Shown in pieces: positions 21,681 to 33,700 of a stretch of DNA of 64,000 nucleotides (positions are counted from its first letter, which is position 1; every line of letters starts with the position of its first letter). Below the pieces are notes generated by a model. That model saw only the letters and a list, made by a program, of their open reading frames with translations. It ran no database searches and was not told the DNA's origin. The DNA comes from Taudactylus pleione (lineage: Eukaryota > Chordata > Amphibia > Anura > Myobatrachidae): the NCBI GenBank assembly GCA_031769625.1, contig JAUIMM010000115.1, positions 16,384,501 through 16,448,500 on the forward strand, given 5' to 3'. The position numbers and the translations under genes were made by a program.

Positions 21681-22947
21681 ATGAGATCCGCCGCATTCAC
21701 CAGGCGCGAACTGCTGGTGCTGACGGAGGTGATGGACAGGCGGATCACCAGTCAGCCTCCACCCATCTCCAATAGGCGCAAGCGTTCCGCATATGCGGAG
21801 GTACGTCGACGCCTGCGCTCCTTCGGCTCACGCCAACATATTGGCCAGCTGGAGCGCAGGTGGTCGGACCTGCACCGGCAGACGCCCCGCTTGCTGGCAT
21901 GTTTTCGCATGCAGATTGCGGAAAGTAAGTGTTCTGGACTGTGGTTTTCAAGTTTATCTTGTGGGCCCTAACTGCGTGTGCATGTTTTCATGTCTGTCCT
22001 ATTGAGTCATTGTAGTCATATCTGCATGTGCATGTTTTCATGTCTGTCCTATTGAGTCATTGTAGTCATATCTGCATGTGCATGTTTTCATGTCTGTCCT
22101 ATTGAGTCATTGTAGTCATATCTGCATGTGCATGTCTGTCCTATTGAGTCATTTAAAAAAAAAAAAAAATTTAAATTTTTTTTGGATTCCTGTTGAAACT
22201 AACCACAATATTTTTTTAATTTTTTAGGGGCACAGCAAACACTACGGCGGCATCGCGAGACAAGACGCCGGTCCCGGCCCCTCTCTCCAACCCCCAATTC
22301 GTCTATTACCCCCTCCTCCCCAGACCCTGTGGCCGAAATTTCAGGCCTACTTCCCCTCCAGCCCAACTCCCCCTCTCCTCCATCCGTCCCTCCTCCAAAT
22401 ACCCCCTCCCAGGATTCCTCAAACACCTTGCCCCTCGGTTTGGGGAATGTAGCCACCTCCGAGGTGGTCCAGGGAGTGGCTTCTGGCTCTGTCGTTGTTG
22501 AGAACGGTATGTTTTTAAATTTTATTTTGGACACCACAAACTGTTTGTATGTAATCATGTGTCGTCCCCATTTTTTTTGCCTTTCTGTCGCCTTAGGGTA
22601 TTTTTGGGGGTTGTCTTTACCTGTTCCTGCTGATGTCACCATACACATATCACACCTGTGTGCCTTTTTTGACGGGCCCTTGTATTTTTGCCCTACGACA
22701 TTTTGGAGTGCTGGGTTTTATCCGTGTAATGTTTTTTTGGCCCACAAGCTTGTAAGTTTAGGTTTGCTTGTTTTGTGTTTTTTTAGAATGTTGCTTCATT
22801 AGCGATTTATTATTCCCCAAAGTTTTGTCACCCACAGAGGAACAGAGGCGTCGGGAAGAGATCTTGAATTGTGTGGGCCGTATGCGGGAGCAGGTCACCG
22901 GGCTTATGCAGGGCCTTGACCATCTGTTGGTCCTCCTTAGGAATTAG
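21681..22947 (+). CDS. Harbinger B left gene: SANT-like DNA-binding protein, 3 exons, intact
   Basis: Exons are 21681-21924, 22228-22506 and 22838-22947, with GT-AG junctions and matching phases; total 633 nt, 210 residues. Residues about 5-80 form a small trihelix-like domain: FTRRELLVLTEVMDRR, a basic segment SNRRKRSAYAEVRRRL, and GQLERRWSDLHRQ, whose RWSDL resembles the third helix of NAIF1-type Myb/SANT domains. Exon 2 opens with an Arg-rich stretch (RRHRETRRRSRP), a likely nuclear signal, then a long Pro/Ser-rich linker. Exon 3 encodes a helical tail ending LLVLLRN. The frame is preserved in all exons while introns differ greatly from copy A, which supports real coding. A role as a second DNA-binding partner or regulator of transposition is inference. 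I know of no named gene for it. Confidence 0.82.
21975..22155. repeat. 50-bp tandem repeat in intron 1 of the left gene, copy B
   Basis: TGTGCATGTTTTCATGTCTG recurs at a 50-bp period (near 21977, 22027 and 22077) with a shortened last unit. A similar phrase is repeated in the same intron of copy A. Confidence 0.9.
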
Positions 22948-23775
22948 TTTTTTTTTTTTTTTTTTTTCGAATTGTTTCATAATAAATCAGTTTTAAATCA
23001 AGCTCTGACTCATGCGTTTGGAGTAAATCCAAGATTCTTTACACTGACATAAGTAGACTCTTCAAGCAAGGATTGCCACAGAATCTCACTACAGATTGTG
23101 TGTTGTATTTTGAATGCAAACAGGCACAAGAAACACCTCCCAGTACCAATGTCATTTTCCTTTTTTGTGGTGGTCAACATGATAGTTTACACCATTTTTC
23201 AGGTTCCTATTTGGTGGCCAACCTGCTTAGGACAATCTTACGAAGGCAACTGATTGGACACGATTCCTTGTTGTGTTGGTTAGTACCCCGAAAACATATT
23301 ACATTTTAGCTCCACTTGCTTCATTACTGGGTTACCCCTTAGGTAAAATTAACGTTTGGGAGTTTGTTTACACTTGCTTCTAACGTGCCCAAAAAGGAAA
23401 CAAATTACACTCTCCAAATATTTATTCACAACAGAAATCAAAATACAAAGTGGTCACTCACAAACAAAACACACAGTGATAATCAGAAATACACCACATA
23501 CCAAAAACAAGAAACAAACACACAACAAATCAAGAACTGGTTGACGAAGGTCCATGCCCACATGATTTCAAAAATATGGCGTTGCAATATTGGTGTCAGA
23601 ATATATTCCCGAAGTTTCCACATAAAGGTTTTTGAAGGGTAGCAGGAAGTAGTCATTGTGGGACTGCCAAAGATTATGCAAACAAACAGAAGATGGTGCA
23701 AGAATTAATATCAAAAAAGATGAACGCTAAAAAACCATAAAACATTGGGTATACACACTGTTGTTTGGTCAATAA

Positions 23776-25036
23776 TTACCTAAAATATCTGGCCACCACA
23801 TCATCGCGTATGGCCCCCCCACATACTGACCTCCGACCAACCTCGGGGGGGCCATCCTCAGGTAAGGCATCCTCGGGCTGCATTGGAACACCACTCCTTA
23901 TGGCGATGTTGTGAAAGATCCCACACAGGACCACAATTTTCGAAACCATATCCGGCAAATACATGAGCTCGCCACCAGAGCAGTGGAGGCATCTGAATCG
24001 GCCTTTTAAAAGGCCGATACAGCGCTCCACCACTTGCCTGGTGGCTGTAAGTGTGGTATTAAACTCACTTTGTGGACCTGGTGTGGGAGCCAAATAAGGA
24101 GTGAGCAGCCAGGGCATGCAAGGGTATCCACTGTCTCCTGTGAAAAAGAATAGACAACATCAGGATCACTGTGTATCAAGCTTAACATTGTTATGTACTA
24201 AAGGTCTCCACTTACCCAGAAGCCACGCATCACCAGCTTGTAGGTTGGTTAATTTGTGCCATATCCCTGATTGCCGGATGACGAAGGAGTCATGTGCACT
24301 TCCTGGTAATTTAGCATTCAGGGACAGGATCTGGAGGGAGGCATCACATACCACCATTACATTCAGGGAGTGATAGTGTTTCCTGTTTCGAAATATGGCC
24401 TCCAGCCATGCTGGAGGCTGAAGTGGTATGTGAGTACCATCCACAACCCCTATGATGTGTGGGAAGCCAGCTATTTGGTAAAAATTGGCCTTGGCCACAC
24501 TAAGGGCACCCATATCCAAAGGCATTTGAATAAAATGATGGAGGTGCTTGAAAAGTGCCTCCATCACTGCCCTCAGGATCCGGGAAAAGGAGGATTGGGA
24601 GATGCCCGCCACTATTCCCACCGTTGTTTGAAACGATCCTGAGGCACAGAAATGTAACACCGCCATAATTTGCGTAAGTGGTGGTATTGCTGTTGGACTG
24701 TCAATTTGCCGCTCAAGATCACTCTCTATTAATGAGAGAGTGTCTATGATGATTTTGGGAGGAAGACGGTAGCGTCTTAAAACCTCATCATCGGGCATTC
24801 CAAAAAGGGTGACACGTGTTCGAAATATCTGGGGCCTTGCACGCCTACGATGCCTACGCCTGGGACGAGATTGAGGTTGGTCGGCTTCCGGGAGCATGGC
24901 CAGAACAATCCGCCCAAGATCAACCTGAAATGGCAAGATTGGAATGTAAGGCTTTGGACCCACCCCAAAAGAAAATTAAGAACAACTTAGCTTGATGATA
25001 CCATCCATTGCTGCTTACATGCCGGGGTATTGTCAT
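23776..25036 (-). CDS. Harbinger B transposase, DDE type, 3 exons
   Basis: Exons are 25036-25019 (18 nt, MTIPRH), 24924-24216 (709 nt) and 24137-23776 (362 nt), exactly the lengths in copy A, joining to 362 residues. Catalytic candidates sit at D168 (VVDGTHIP), D244 (GDSGYP) and E280 (RQVVERCIGLLKGRF). The N-terminus is basic (SRPRRRHRRRARP). The gene is open from end to end, and the copy has both terminal repeats, so transposase supply and element ends are both present. Differences from copy A are mostly conservative (for example VERC against VECC). It is divergent from the right-hand gene, with a 48-bp repeat array and a TATA-bearing promoter between them. Confidence 0.92.
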
Positions 25037-25258
25037 GATACGTCCAAACTGAAATTAATCACAAAAATAATTTTACAAATTTTACTCTGTGCATTTATGT
25101 TTCTAAATTTTGCGCTAGACAAAACTTAAAATATGCGAAACACACATTTGGCCAAAGAGCAAAAAGACATTGCACACAGTACATCAAAATGGGTTGAAAT
25201 GTAAGCAAAAAAAACGAAACGGCAACCACAAAAAAATTTTACAGGCTTAATAAGCATT

Positions 25259-25440
25259 TAAAAATGCGCTAATTAGTTCGCAAATACAAGTTAATAAACA
25301 AACTGAGAAAAATGCGCTAATTAGGTCGCAAATACAAGTCACAATAGTAAGTAGTAAAAATGCGCTAATTATTTCGCAAATACAAGTCACTATACAAACA
25401 GAGAAAAATGCGCTAATTAGTTCACAAATACAAGATAAAA
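25259..25440. repeat. 48-bp tandem array upstream of transposase B
   Basis: TGCGCTAATTAGTTCGCAAA recurs at 25265, 25313, 25361 and 25409, period 48 bp, four units. The segment TTAGTTCGCAAA is shared with the 47-bp array in the same position in copy A; the rest of the unit is different. Confidence 0.9.
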
Positions 25441-25839
25441 AATGGACTTACCAAGAGCAAATATATAAGATTCCAAATCAAAAGGTCTTTGGGTCCGTAA
25501 TTAATAAAAAGCTAAAAGATATGAAATTAGGGTTCCAAAAATTAAAAACAAGAAGAAACACAATGAGACACCAATTGAACCAAAGTTAGACTTCACAAAA
25601 CTTACCAAATCAAGAAACGAGGCCAAAAAAAATATACCAAAAAAGCGAACGGAAAATAAAAACGCAAATCTACCAAACAAAATAAACTCCAAACGCCAAC
25701 TCCTTTATCCGCAAACAAGAAACTCCAACCAAGGTAACCTCCAACAATCCAAAAGCGCCACCTCGACTCGAGACACACCAAGCCATAAATAGTGTTTCGT
25801 TTCCCGCACAAATTAAGGAGGGATCATAGGAACGCACAA

Positions 25840-25931
25840 TCAATGATGCGGCCGCAAAATAAGGACGCATGTATAAATACATCACGAAAACACATTTAAA
25901 TTCTGGTGTATTTCTTGTTTGGACCTCAGAC
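25840..25931 (+). promoter_or_regulatory. Putative promoter of the right-hand gene, copy B
   Basis: TATAAATA at 25872-25879, preceded by CAATGATGCGGCCG and GGACGCATG, all conserved with copy A at the same distance from the ATG (25932). Confidence 0.7.
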
Positions 25932-27204
25932 ATGGCGACAGACCAGGGAAACAATGCCCAAGAGTCAGGCGGTAAGTCTTTCATGCATTTTGTATCAATG
26001 ATTAATTTGAAACATAAGATTGGGCAAGTTGTGAATTAGAGAAATCTGAATGTTTACACAAATAGGTGAGGAGGATGACATGGAAGATGCTGCTGGGCCC
26101 AGTATTCTGGCCAAAGCTGCAAAAAAAAAAAGGCAGCCACATTTTCACAAGAAAGGAGATGGAGGTTTTGATTCAGAAGTGTGTGGACATCCTGCCACAG
26201 GCAGACAGGAATATGAGTCTAAACCAGAAGTGGAGAATGTGGGAAGAGGTAGCCGTTGCTGTCAATAGGGTGGGTGATTATGTCCGTCTAGCCCGGGATG
26301 TCAAACGGCGGTAAGTAAACACTTGCCCCCCCTAAAAACAAACACCATTTTAAACAAAAGGATAATGACTTCCATTTTTTCCCACAGATGGGCCGACTTC
26401 AAATATCGCCTAAAGCAAAAACTCGCGGACAGGGCTAGGCATGCATCCCACCCCTGTGTCATTGGAGTTGACGGATTTAGAAGAGCTGGCACAGGGGTGT
26501 GTGCAGCCTGTGGAGGTGTTTTTTGCGTGTCCAACATGGATACGGACATGCCAGACTTTGCGGCTCCTCATGTTGTCCCAGGTAAATCTTTTGATGTCAC
26601 CAACTCTGAAATGTTAGTGGGCCAATATGTAGATTCTAATGTTAGTCTTTTCTCATTTTTCCTAACAGAGACACAGGCGGATGAGTCTGCTCCAGAGGGG
26701 AGCCTTGGCCGCCGAATTTCTGCTGGCTCTGCAGGGGAGGAACCAGTACATCCGGCTGAGGACCCTGCTGAAGCCAGTCCAGGGCAATCCCCCTCGCAGG
26801 CAGTGGCCCTCCTCACAGAACTCAATTTCAAATCGGATTCCCATACGGAGATTCTGCAGAGGATGGACGCCAGTTTGCTACGGGTGGCTGAGGCCCTGGA
26901 GCAAAATGCTGCGGCCAACGTGACCATTGGTCAGGCCCTGGCGGAAAATACCAGGGCCAACATCCGCATCGCCAATGCCCTGGAGCAGCTCGTTCGCCAG
27001 CACATGGTGGAGCCGACCTCCCTTCCTGCCGGAACATCAGGATCCTCCACCTCTGACACAACATCAGCCAATCCTCCAAATGTGCCTAGCCCTGTGCCTA
27101 GTCCAGAGGCCACAACATCTGCCTCTGGACAGGCCAGCCCGATGACATCCCGGGCCCGGTCTGGTGCCCTCCCTCCCCCATCCAAACGGGTGAAAAAACG
27201 GTGA
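25932..27204 (+). pseudogene. Harbinger B right gene: NAIF1-like Myb/SANT protein, 4 exons, frameshift in exon 2
   Basis: Exons are 25932-25971, 26066-26310, 26388-26581 and 26669-27204. The domain order is as in copy A: FTRKEMEVLIQKC, KWRMWEEVAVAVNRVG, RDVKRRWADFKYRLKQK, then a Gly/Ser linker, a helical region with repeated ALEQ segments, and a basic tail (SKRVKKR) that may be a nuclear signal. Exon 2 is 245 nt where copy A has 241; the extra base in the TTTT run near 26143 separates the N-terminal frame (GEEDDMEDAAGPS) from the DNA-binding frame. Exon 3 is in phase only because two indels cancel, so about 29 residues before VSNMDTDMPDF are read in a shifted frame compared with copy A. A run-length sequencing error in exon 2 cannot be excluded. 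Confidence 0.78.
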
Positions 27205-28246
27205 CAGCAATGGCGACTTTTCCCACACTCCTTCTGTGCTTGGCTCATATTCCTTTCTGGTCAAAACTTCCCTCTCCTTTCTTGTGAAATGTTTTTAATT
27301 TTTTGTTGTACGTTTATGTCTACAGTTATGTTGGGCCAATTTGTTTGATTTTGGAAATGATCTTTGCCAAAAAAAGATGTCCCCAAATTTTTTATTATTT
27401 TAGTTTTGGTTTGACCAATAAATTTACGACAAAAATCTGACATTGTATTGTGACATTATTGTACAAATGGGTTACATTTAATCCTGGCCCAAAAGGCAAA
27501 AACTTGAAAAAAACAAAAAAACTACTTTTTAAAAAAAAGGGCTCTTTAAGGAACGTTTAAAAAAATCACATAACGAGGCAAATTCAACAGGCAAAAATAA
27601 AAAGGTGAGAAAATTAAAACATGATGACATTATTGTTACAATAGGCCCTAACCACCAAATTGAGGACAAAATAAACCCCCACAAATGTACGCAAATTGAT
27701 TGTGTCATCCTGACATTAGCAGCTATGATTTCCACCTGCGTACGCTTTTGTGCTATCCCAAAAACTGATTTCAAAACACATACCAAGCCGGTTTTCAATC
27801 CAACACTAATTGCTTTTCTGACCACCCGCGATTAATCGCAACAACATCGTGGAGTCCCGGGACGGAGGAGAAGGCCATCGCCAATGTGGTCGAGTAATCC
27901 AGACCGTAAGCTGTGCAAGCATTTTGAAGGGAAAGAGGATCATCCAGTGACGTATGAGTCGGTCCGAACACATTTTACGCTCGCATCTGCTAATGTATGT
28001 ACGCCCCAAAAACGCCTCGCCACGCCTGCGTTTTTCCATCTCCACCCCCGTCAACACCCAAAAACGCCCTGTTCTGTCAATCACATTTGACATGTCACTT
28101 CCTGTACGCTATTTGACGAACGAGACCCAAAAAACTCGCAATATGCCGTACGCACATGCGCAGTGTTACACCGACGCATGCGCGGTTAGTCAACATCGGA
28201 ACGCAACGAGCGTACTGCTGTTTGCGAGTGGCTCTGAATGAGGGCC
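27205..28246. other. Right non-coding arm of copy B
   Basis: About 1 kb between the right-gene stop and the right terminal repeat. AATAAA lies near 27417. GC-rich, CpG-bearing sequence begins near 27830 and leads into the terminal repeat. No further gene seen. Confidence 0.6.
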
Positions 28247-28385
28247 ATAATTCCTTATAAAGTTATATTCACAAATGAGATCTTGATATTATGACATCAG
28301 TGATAAGTATGCAGTGTGTACAATGTCAAAAGATTTGGTGCATCACCGAAGTATTGAATATAATATTGTGATAGTGCAAACTCAA

Positions 28386-28472
28386 ATATAGAGTGTCACC
28401 TGTGCTCAACCATGGATATCTCTAAAACCTGAACTGTTGGGGAGCCTTGAGGACCGCATTTGGGAACCTCTG
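28386..28472. mobile_element. hAT-type MITE end, right-facing
   Basis: CACCTGTGCTCAACCATGG, CCTGAACTGTTGGGGAGCC and TTTGGGAACCTCTG: the inverse of 17380-17460. Flanking TTTTATGA here against TTTTGCGC on the left side agrees only in TTTT. Confidence 0.6.
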
Positions 28473-28879
28473 TTTTATGAAACAATCGCTGTCATAATTG
28501 CTGTATAAAATTATAATATGAGATCAATTGTTAAATCCAGCTTTTGATAATGTATTATGCTTTCCAGGAGTCTGGGCCCCAGGTGTTCATATGCTTTGGC
28601 TCTAGCTATAACCAATCCACCATTCAGGTTAACACACTTGTTATATTGGAATTTGCTGGTGAGTCCTTTAGCCGCCATGTAGGAATATTCAGCACATACT
28701 TTACATGTACTGCCCTATTATTCACAGATCCATAACTAGAAATGTTGGTGCCCTGTGCCAAAAACAGCATTGGTGCCCCCCCCCCAACATTTTAAATTGG
28801 GACAGTGCATGCAAAAAAAGGGGCATGAGTTTGTGGGGAAGGGGCATGGCCCCACGATAGTACCGCCAATTCAACTTAC

Positions 28880-29350
28880 GCAATATAGTAGTGCAACCTT
28901 AATTACAGTACACAGAACAGTAGTGTCCATTATTCATGTTACGCCATACAGTAGTGGTCCTTATGCACTACACCGCACAGTAGAGCCCCTTATACACATT
29001 ACACCACACAGTAGTGCCCCTTGCACATTATGCCACACGGTAATGCTGTTTACATATTATTTGACACACTAATGCCCCTTACACATTACTCCATACATTA
29101 ATTCTCCTTACATATTATTCCACAGAGCAGTGCCCCTTATCCATTACACAGCACATTAGAGCCCCTTATACACATCATGCCACACAGTAGTGCCCATTAC
29201 ACATCATGCCACCCAGTAGAGCCCATTACACATTATGCCATACAGTAATGCCCTGCACATATTATTCCATTCATTAATGTCCCTTATATATTATTCAACA
29301 CAGTAGTGCCCCTTACACATTATTCCACACAGTAATGGCCCTTATCACAC
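28880..29350. repeat. Degenerate minisatellite, about 30-bp unit
   Basis: Variants of CACACAGTAGTGCCCCTTAC and CACATTATGCCA recur through the interval with drifting spacing near 30 bp. Confidence 0.8.
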
Positions 29351-29644
29351 AGTAAGGGTGAGTTACAGTGACAGTAACTCACCCAGTCACCAATCTCTCA
29401 CTGTCACTCACAGGCTGCTGGTCCAGGTTGTCTGCCTTCCCTACCTGAGAAACCAGTTGCCGCCCTGCAGCTCCTTAGTGTAGGCACAATGCAACGGTGT
29501 GCTGCAGATGGGAGCAGGAGTTTAGAGCTGATTATTCATGTTTGTAGCTGAGCTGATGCTAAGACTGTCCCCAGTTCTTTCAGTGGTGATACTAATTTCA
29601 TTCGCAAAATACATTGTCTATTTCAACCTCTGTGAATAAGATTC

Positions 29645-30123
29645 TGGGGCCTATTACCTCCGATGATTTTGTATTGGTCTCGCTGCGAGGAATACTTAAG
29701 TATACAACTCACAACGGGTGAAACTTGACATTGGAGCAGTTCATCATTGCTTCGGTGAGGGGACAGCTGCTCCGAACAGCAGCTTTCCCCTCGATTAGTA
29801 TCGCAGTCAGCCCGGCTATGCATGTGTGACCGTGGTCACCCATGTGCACAGACGCCAGGGAGTCTGTGAGAAGGTGGTGGAGGAATCAACTCGGATCCCT
29901 CTTCGCATCACCGGAAAGCCTTCCCATAGGAAAGAGCGGGGATCTGAGAATAAGTGCTGCTGGTTCTCAAAAGCAAACTGAAAATTTTCTGTTTTCAGAG
30001 TTTACTGAATATCAGGGGGTCCCATCAGACCCCTGATGATGAATGGCCCGGTAACCTAAATATGCAGAAACTACCATTTCCACATCGTTACCGGACCATT
30101 TATCATTTGATGAATAGGCCCCT
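29645..30123. mobile_element. MITE-like element
   Basis: GGGGCCTATT at the left and, inverted, GGGGCCTATTCATC at the right, both followed by sequence containing GATGATTT or CAAATGATAAATGG. Non-coding. The target duplication was not resolved. Confidence 0.55.
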
Positions 30124-30509
30124 CTGTCTTGTAATATTACTTTTTACACCAGAATTTATAAACCAGTAGTTGGACAGATGACTTTTTGTTGCTTTAAAAG
30201 TTTCACTGATTTCTGCATGCACCAGTCAGTGTGTTTATAACTTTCTGCTTGGACCCCTATGGAAATTGTCACTGTTGCTCTACTTTACATATTGAGACAA
30301 CCTTTCTTCAGGTGTTCCTGTTTCTTGCATCTAAAACATTCTCATTTTCTTATTGTGTGACTTTATATCTGAGGCCCTAAATGCAATTCCAGTGTCTGTT
30401 TGCATACTTTCATGAATATGTTCCTTTGAATGCTGGTGTTCATCTCTAAGTGTGGTATTTACAAAGTCTAGTGTTAATTTCACTTCAGTCCTTTTTTGCA
30501 GCATGTTAA

Positions 30510-30727
30510 TAGTAGACGAAGGCTGGATAAGCATGAGAATCACCAAGATATACTGCGTTTTTTGCTGTATGGATGTTGATGACAGTCTTGTTGCTGGACA
30601 GATTAAAGGCTGTCTGGTCAGCTGGTTGGGTGAGCCAATGATATTGCTTGAGGGAGTGGTCTGATGATCAGTATATAGTGGCTCGTTTGCATGTCAGGCA
30701 GCCTCTTGTTTTCGGGATCTTTGAAAC
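30510..30727 (+). repeat. Split direct repeat A1
   Basis: Begins TAGTAGACGAAGGCTGG and ends GGGATCTTTGAAAC. A2 at 35536-35753 has the same 218-bp length with only one or two differences. Confidence 0.95.
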
Positions 30728-33700
30728 ATTATCAGGCTGAGTAGCTTTCCCCTTTTCTGTATATCACTTCTACCTTGTCATTCCCAGTTTCATGCCTTTC
30801 ATGTCCCCATTAATTGTATTCCTTACCACTGGTGCCATCCTTTACATATTTACCCTATACAGGCCGCCCTGCCCCCCCCCCATCTGCCTCCTTTACATGC
30901 AGCCCGTCCATGTGTTCTTACACCCCACCCCACCCCTCTTCACCCGGGCTTAATTTTCCCACCTGCATCGCTCAACCCCCCCTCCTCCTCCTCCACTTGA
31001 TGGGGCTCCCCCATGGCTGCTGGCCCTGGTTTAATCCCCAGCAGCACAATGTGGCGGCTAGCACCTGCGGGAGCTTGCCTCCACCCAGCACCCCCCCCTT
31101 CACCCTCAGCTGCGGCGGGGGAAGCACTTCCACCCGGGCTCAGTTCCCGGCAGATCATCCGTCCCCCCGCAGCGCCCGCTGGCGCTACTTCAACCTGCTT
31201 CCAAGCCCCATCCTTCATCTCCACCCTCGGCGGGGCAACCTCTCCTGTGCCCCGCCCAGTTGTTGTCCTCCCCCGCCGTGATCTCGGTGCCTTCTAACCC
31301 CTAACTCCCGCCTACCACCCCGCATGTTCGGTTTCCCCGCATTTGGGGGGCCCTTTTCTTCCCCACAGCAGCTAGCCACCTCCCCTTCTTGTCCGGCAGC
31401 CCCGGCGGCCATTTCCTATGGTGGCCATTTTGAGTCCCACCTTTGTAGTGGGATCTAAGCTTCAACATCAGCCGTTTTTATGAGCTGTGTAGGCAGCTGT
31501 GTTACCACTGCTGCCCTCAGCCCGACCCCCCTCCCTTTCATTTTGTTCTTTTCTTATCCCCTGCTACTTTATCTAGCCTTCTGCCCTCCCCCCCTCCTCC
31601 TTTCAAATTTTCCAGCCCCCTCATTTCCCCCTCACAGGCTCAAGTTCATTGTGTTCCTTTCCCTTCCCCCCCCCAATTATTATTATTTTTTATTTTTTTT
31701 TGCCCATCCTTCCTCTGGCTCACTTTCCTTGCTCCTTCATACATGCCTCCCTGGCTACGCCCCTGTCTCTCCCCCTCCACTGTTCCTGCACCCCCTTCTC
31801 CTGCTCACCTTTCTCCTTTAGTTACAGGTCGGCCTGGCTCCGCGTGCTCCTCAAGATAAGGCAGTAGTTCGTGCGGCTACTGTTCAAGTGCGGTGGCTAG
31901 TGATCCTGTGCGGTTTGCGACAGCCATGGTGGTCGAGCTGGCGGCTCCACGCGTGAAAACATTGAAGATGGTGCCTTGCAGTCGCATTGGAGAGGAGGTT
32001 CTGGGTTCACCTGGTGCTAGTGAGTATGATTGTGTCACAATTTTTGCTATGACTTCAATTTTTTTTCTCATTTCCGTTTACCTGGCGCACCCATGTAAGA
32101 TCGACAGGAGGGTTGCGCAGCGGTTAGACAGGGGTTTAGACGATAATTTCAGGGAGGCTTATGGCGCAGGTACATGGGTTAGGAAACCATGATTATGTGC
32201 ATTGTGTGAATTCAGATTTTTCTGCGTGCTTGGCGCTCCAGCGAATAAGGATTTGCAGAAGTCAATTTGCAGATTTTTATCGCTCATTATGGGTTGTCGT
32301 GGGGTGGAATCAGGTTACATAGACGAGTGTCGCAATTTGTGTGAATATAATAATTTGGTTATATGGCATGCCCAGCTTCGCTGGGGCTATTTGGCGAGCG
32401 GATTTCAGAGCATTGGGTAGTTACATTGATGCATCTGTGTTGTGTTTACATGTTATCTAGTCCAGAAATTTGGCATGGGGTGATTTTATGCCCAATGTGG
32501 GTGGAAACAGGACGGAAAGGGGGTTATGCCCTCCGGGAGAAAAAGATGTTTGTAGCAGCTTCGACCCTCCTTGGTCATGAGGCGCCTCACATCACCTCTT
32601 CGTGGCGGTGGTGGGCATGGTTGCGTTGCGACTGGGGGCATGTGTTTCGCCAGTTATGATTCCCGCCCCCCCCCCCAGCCCCCAGCTGTGCAGGTGGGCT
32701 CCTGTTCAAGGATTGCCGACATGAATGGGTGATTTTAGCTCTCGGCAGCAGGGTTAGCCTAAGGGAGCTAGTCAGGCTCGGCCGTCATTTTTTGTTTAGC
32801 GCTTTTCCTCCGTGGTTATAGCTACCTTTGGTAGGTAGTTAATTTGGTGGTTGCGGGGTTTTTCATTCGTTTTCGCAGGTCTTTGGTATAGCCTCTACTT
32901 GACAGGTCACCCCGTAGTTTGCAAATTGTCGTGAATTATTATAGAGGTTTGCTGGTCAAGGTTTGGAGCGGGGGTGTTGCTGGGTGGATGAGGTGCCTTT
33001 CCTCGTTTCCGCCTTGCAGGATCCCTGCATCTCCAGTGGGGTGGCCACCACGCAGGTTGCGGGTGAGTTTCAGTTAGTGCAGCATTCATCATATATATGG
33101 TGGTATCCTATTCATTGATATGCCCCGTTAATTATGCCGTTCTCGGAGGTCCTTTAGAGCAGTGCTGCTTTTTTTACGGTTTTTGGTTTTAGTTCGCAGG
33201 TTTTGCGTAGGGTGACTTTCTGGTTACGTTTACTCTGGGTCAACTTTTCGTTTGTTGTCTTGCACTTGGGGGCCGGGCAACGCATGGGATTTCAGTGGGA
33301 TTCCGGTGAATTAGCAAATGTTTGCCCTCGGACGGTGCGGGTTCCGACTCCTGGTGCAGGAAATCCATTTTCTTTTTCATTGGTTTGTTGGGCCGGCACT
33401 CAAGGATACCCCGGTCGTATCGTCTGCCTGCCAATTTTGGCGAGCTCATGGTGCTCATCCACCGTCGGTGGGTAAGTTTTTCAATACTCGCTTTACTTCT
33501 TTGTTTGGTACCAACCGTGCAGGGTGGGTCCAAAGCCCCTTCGGCGTCGGCGCCAGAGGGGTTCCCATGCCATGTAAGCTCAAAGGTATTAATACAAACC
33601 CAGTCATTTATTTCATGCTGGGTCAGGGGTTCCCCGCACACGTCGTTCCTTTTGGCTCGTTTATGCACATCCTTTTTATACATTGCTTGTGTTTGGGGTC

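Larger units (their letters stand above)
21007..28246 (+). mobile_element. PIF/Harbinger transposon, copy B, complete ends
   Basis: Terminal inverted repeats GGCCCTGATTCAGACCCACTC (left) and, inverted, GGCCCTCATTCAGAGCCACTC (right) extend with decay to about 45 bp. The flanks are ATA at 21004-21006 and 28247-28249, the 3-bp duplication expected of this superfamily. Length 7240 bp. It contains three spliced genes in the order left SANT-like (+), transposase (-), right Myb/SANT-like (+), plus about 1 kb of right-hand non-coding DNA absent from copy A. Confidence 0.92.

Noticed and set aside
30814..31821. Pro/Ser-rich frames in the C-rich stretch as a host gene
   Set aside because: Low-complexity composition, frames open on both strands, no domain, inside a retroelement interior.
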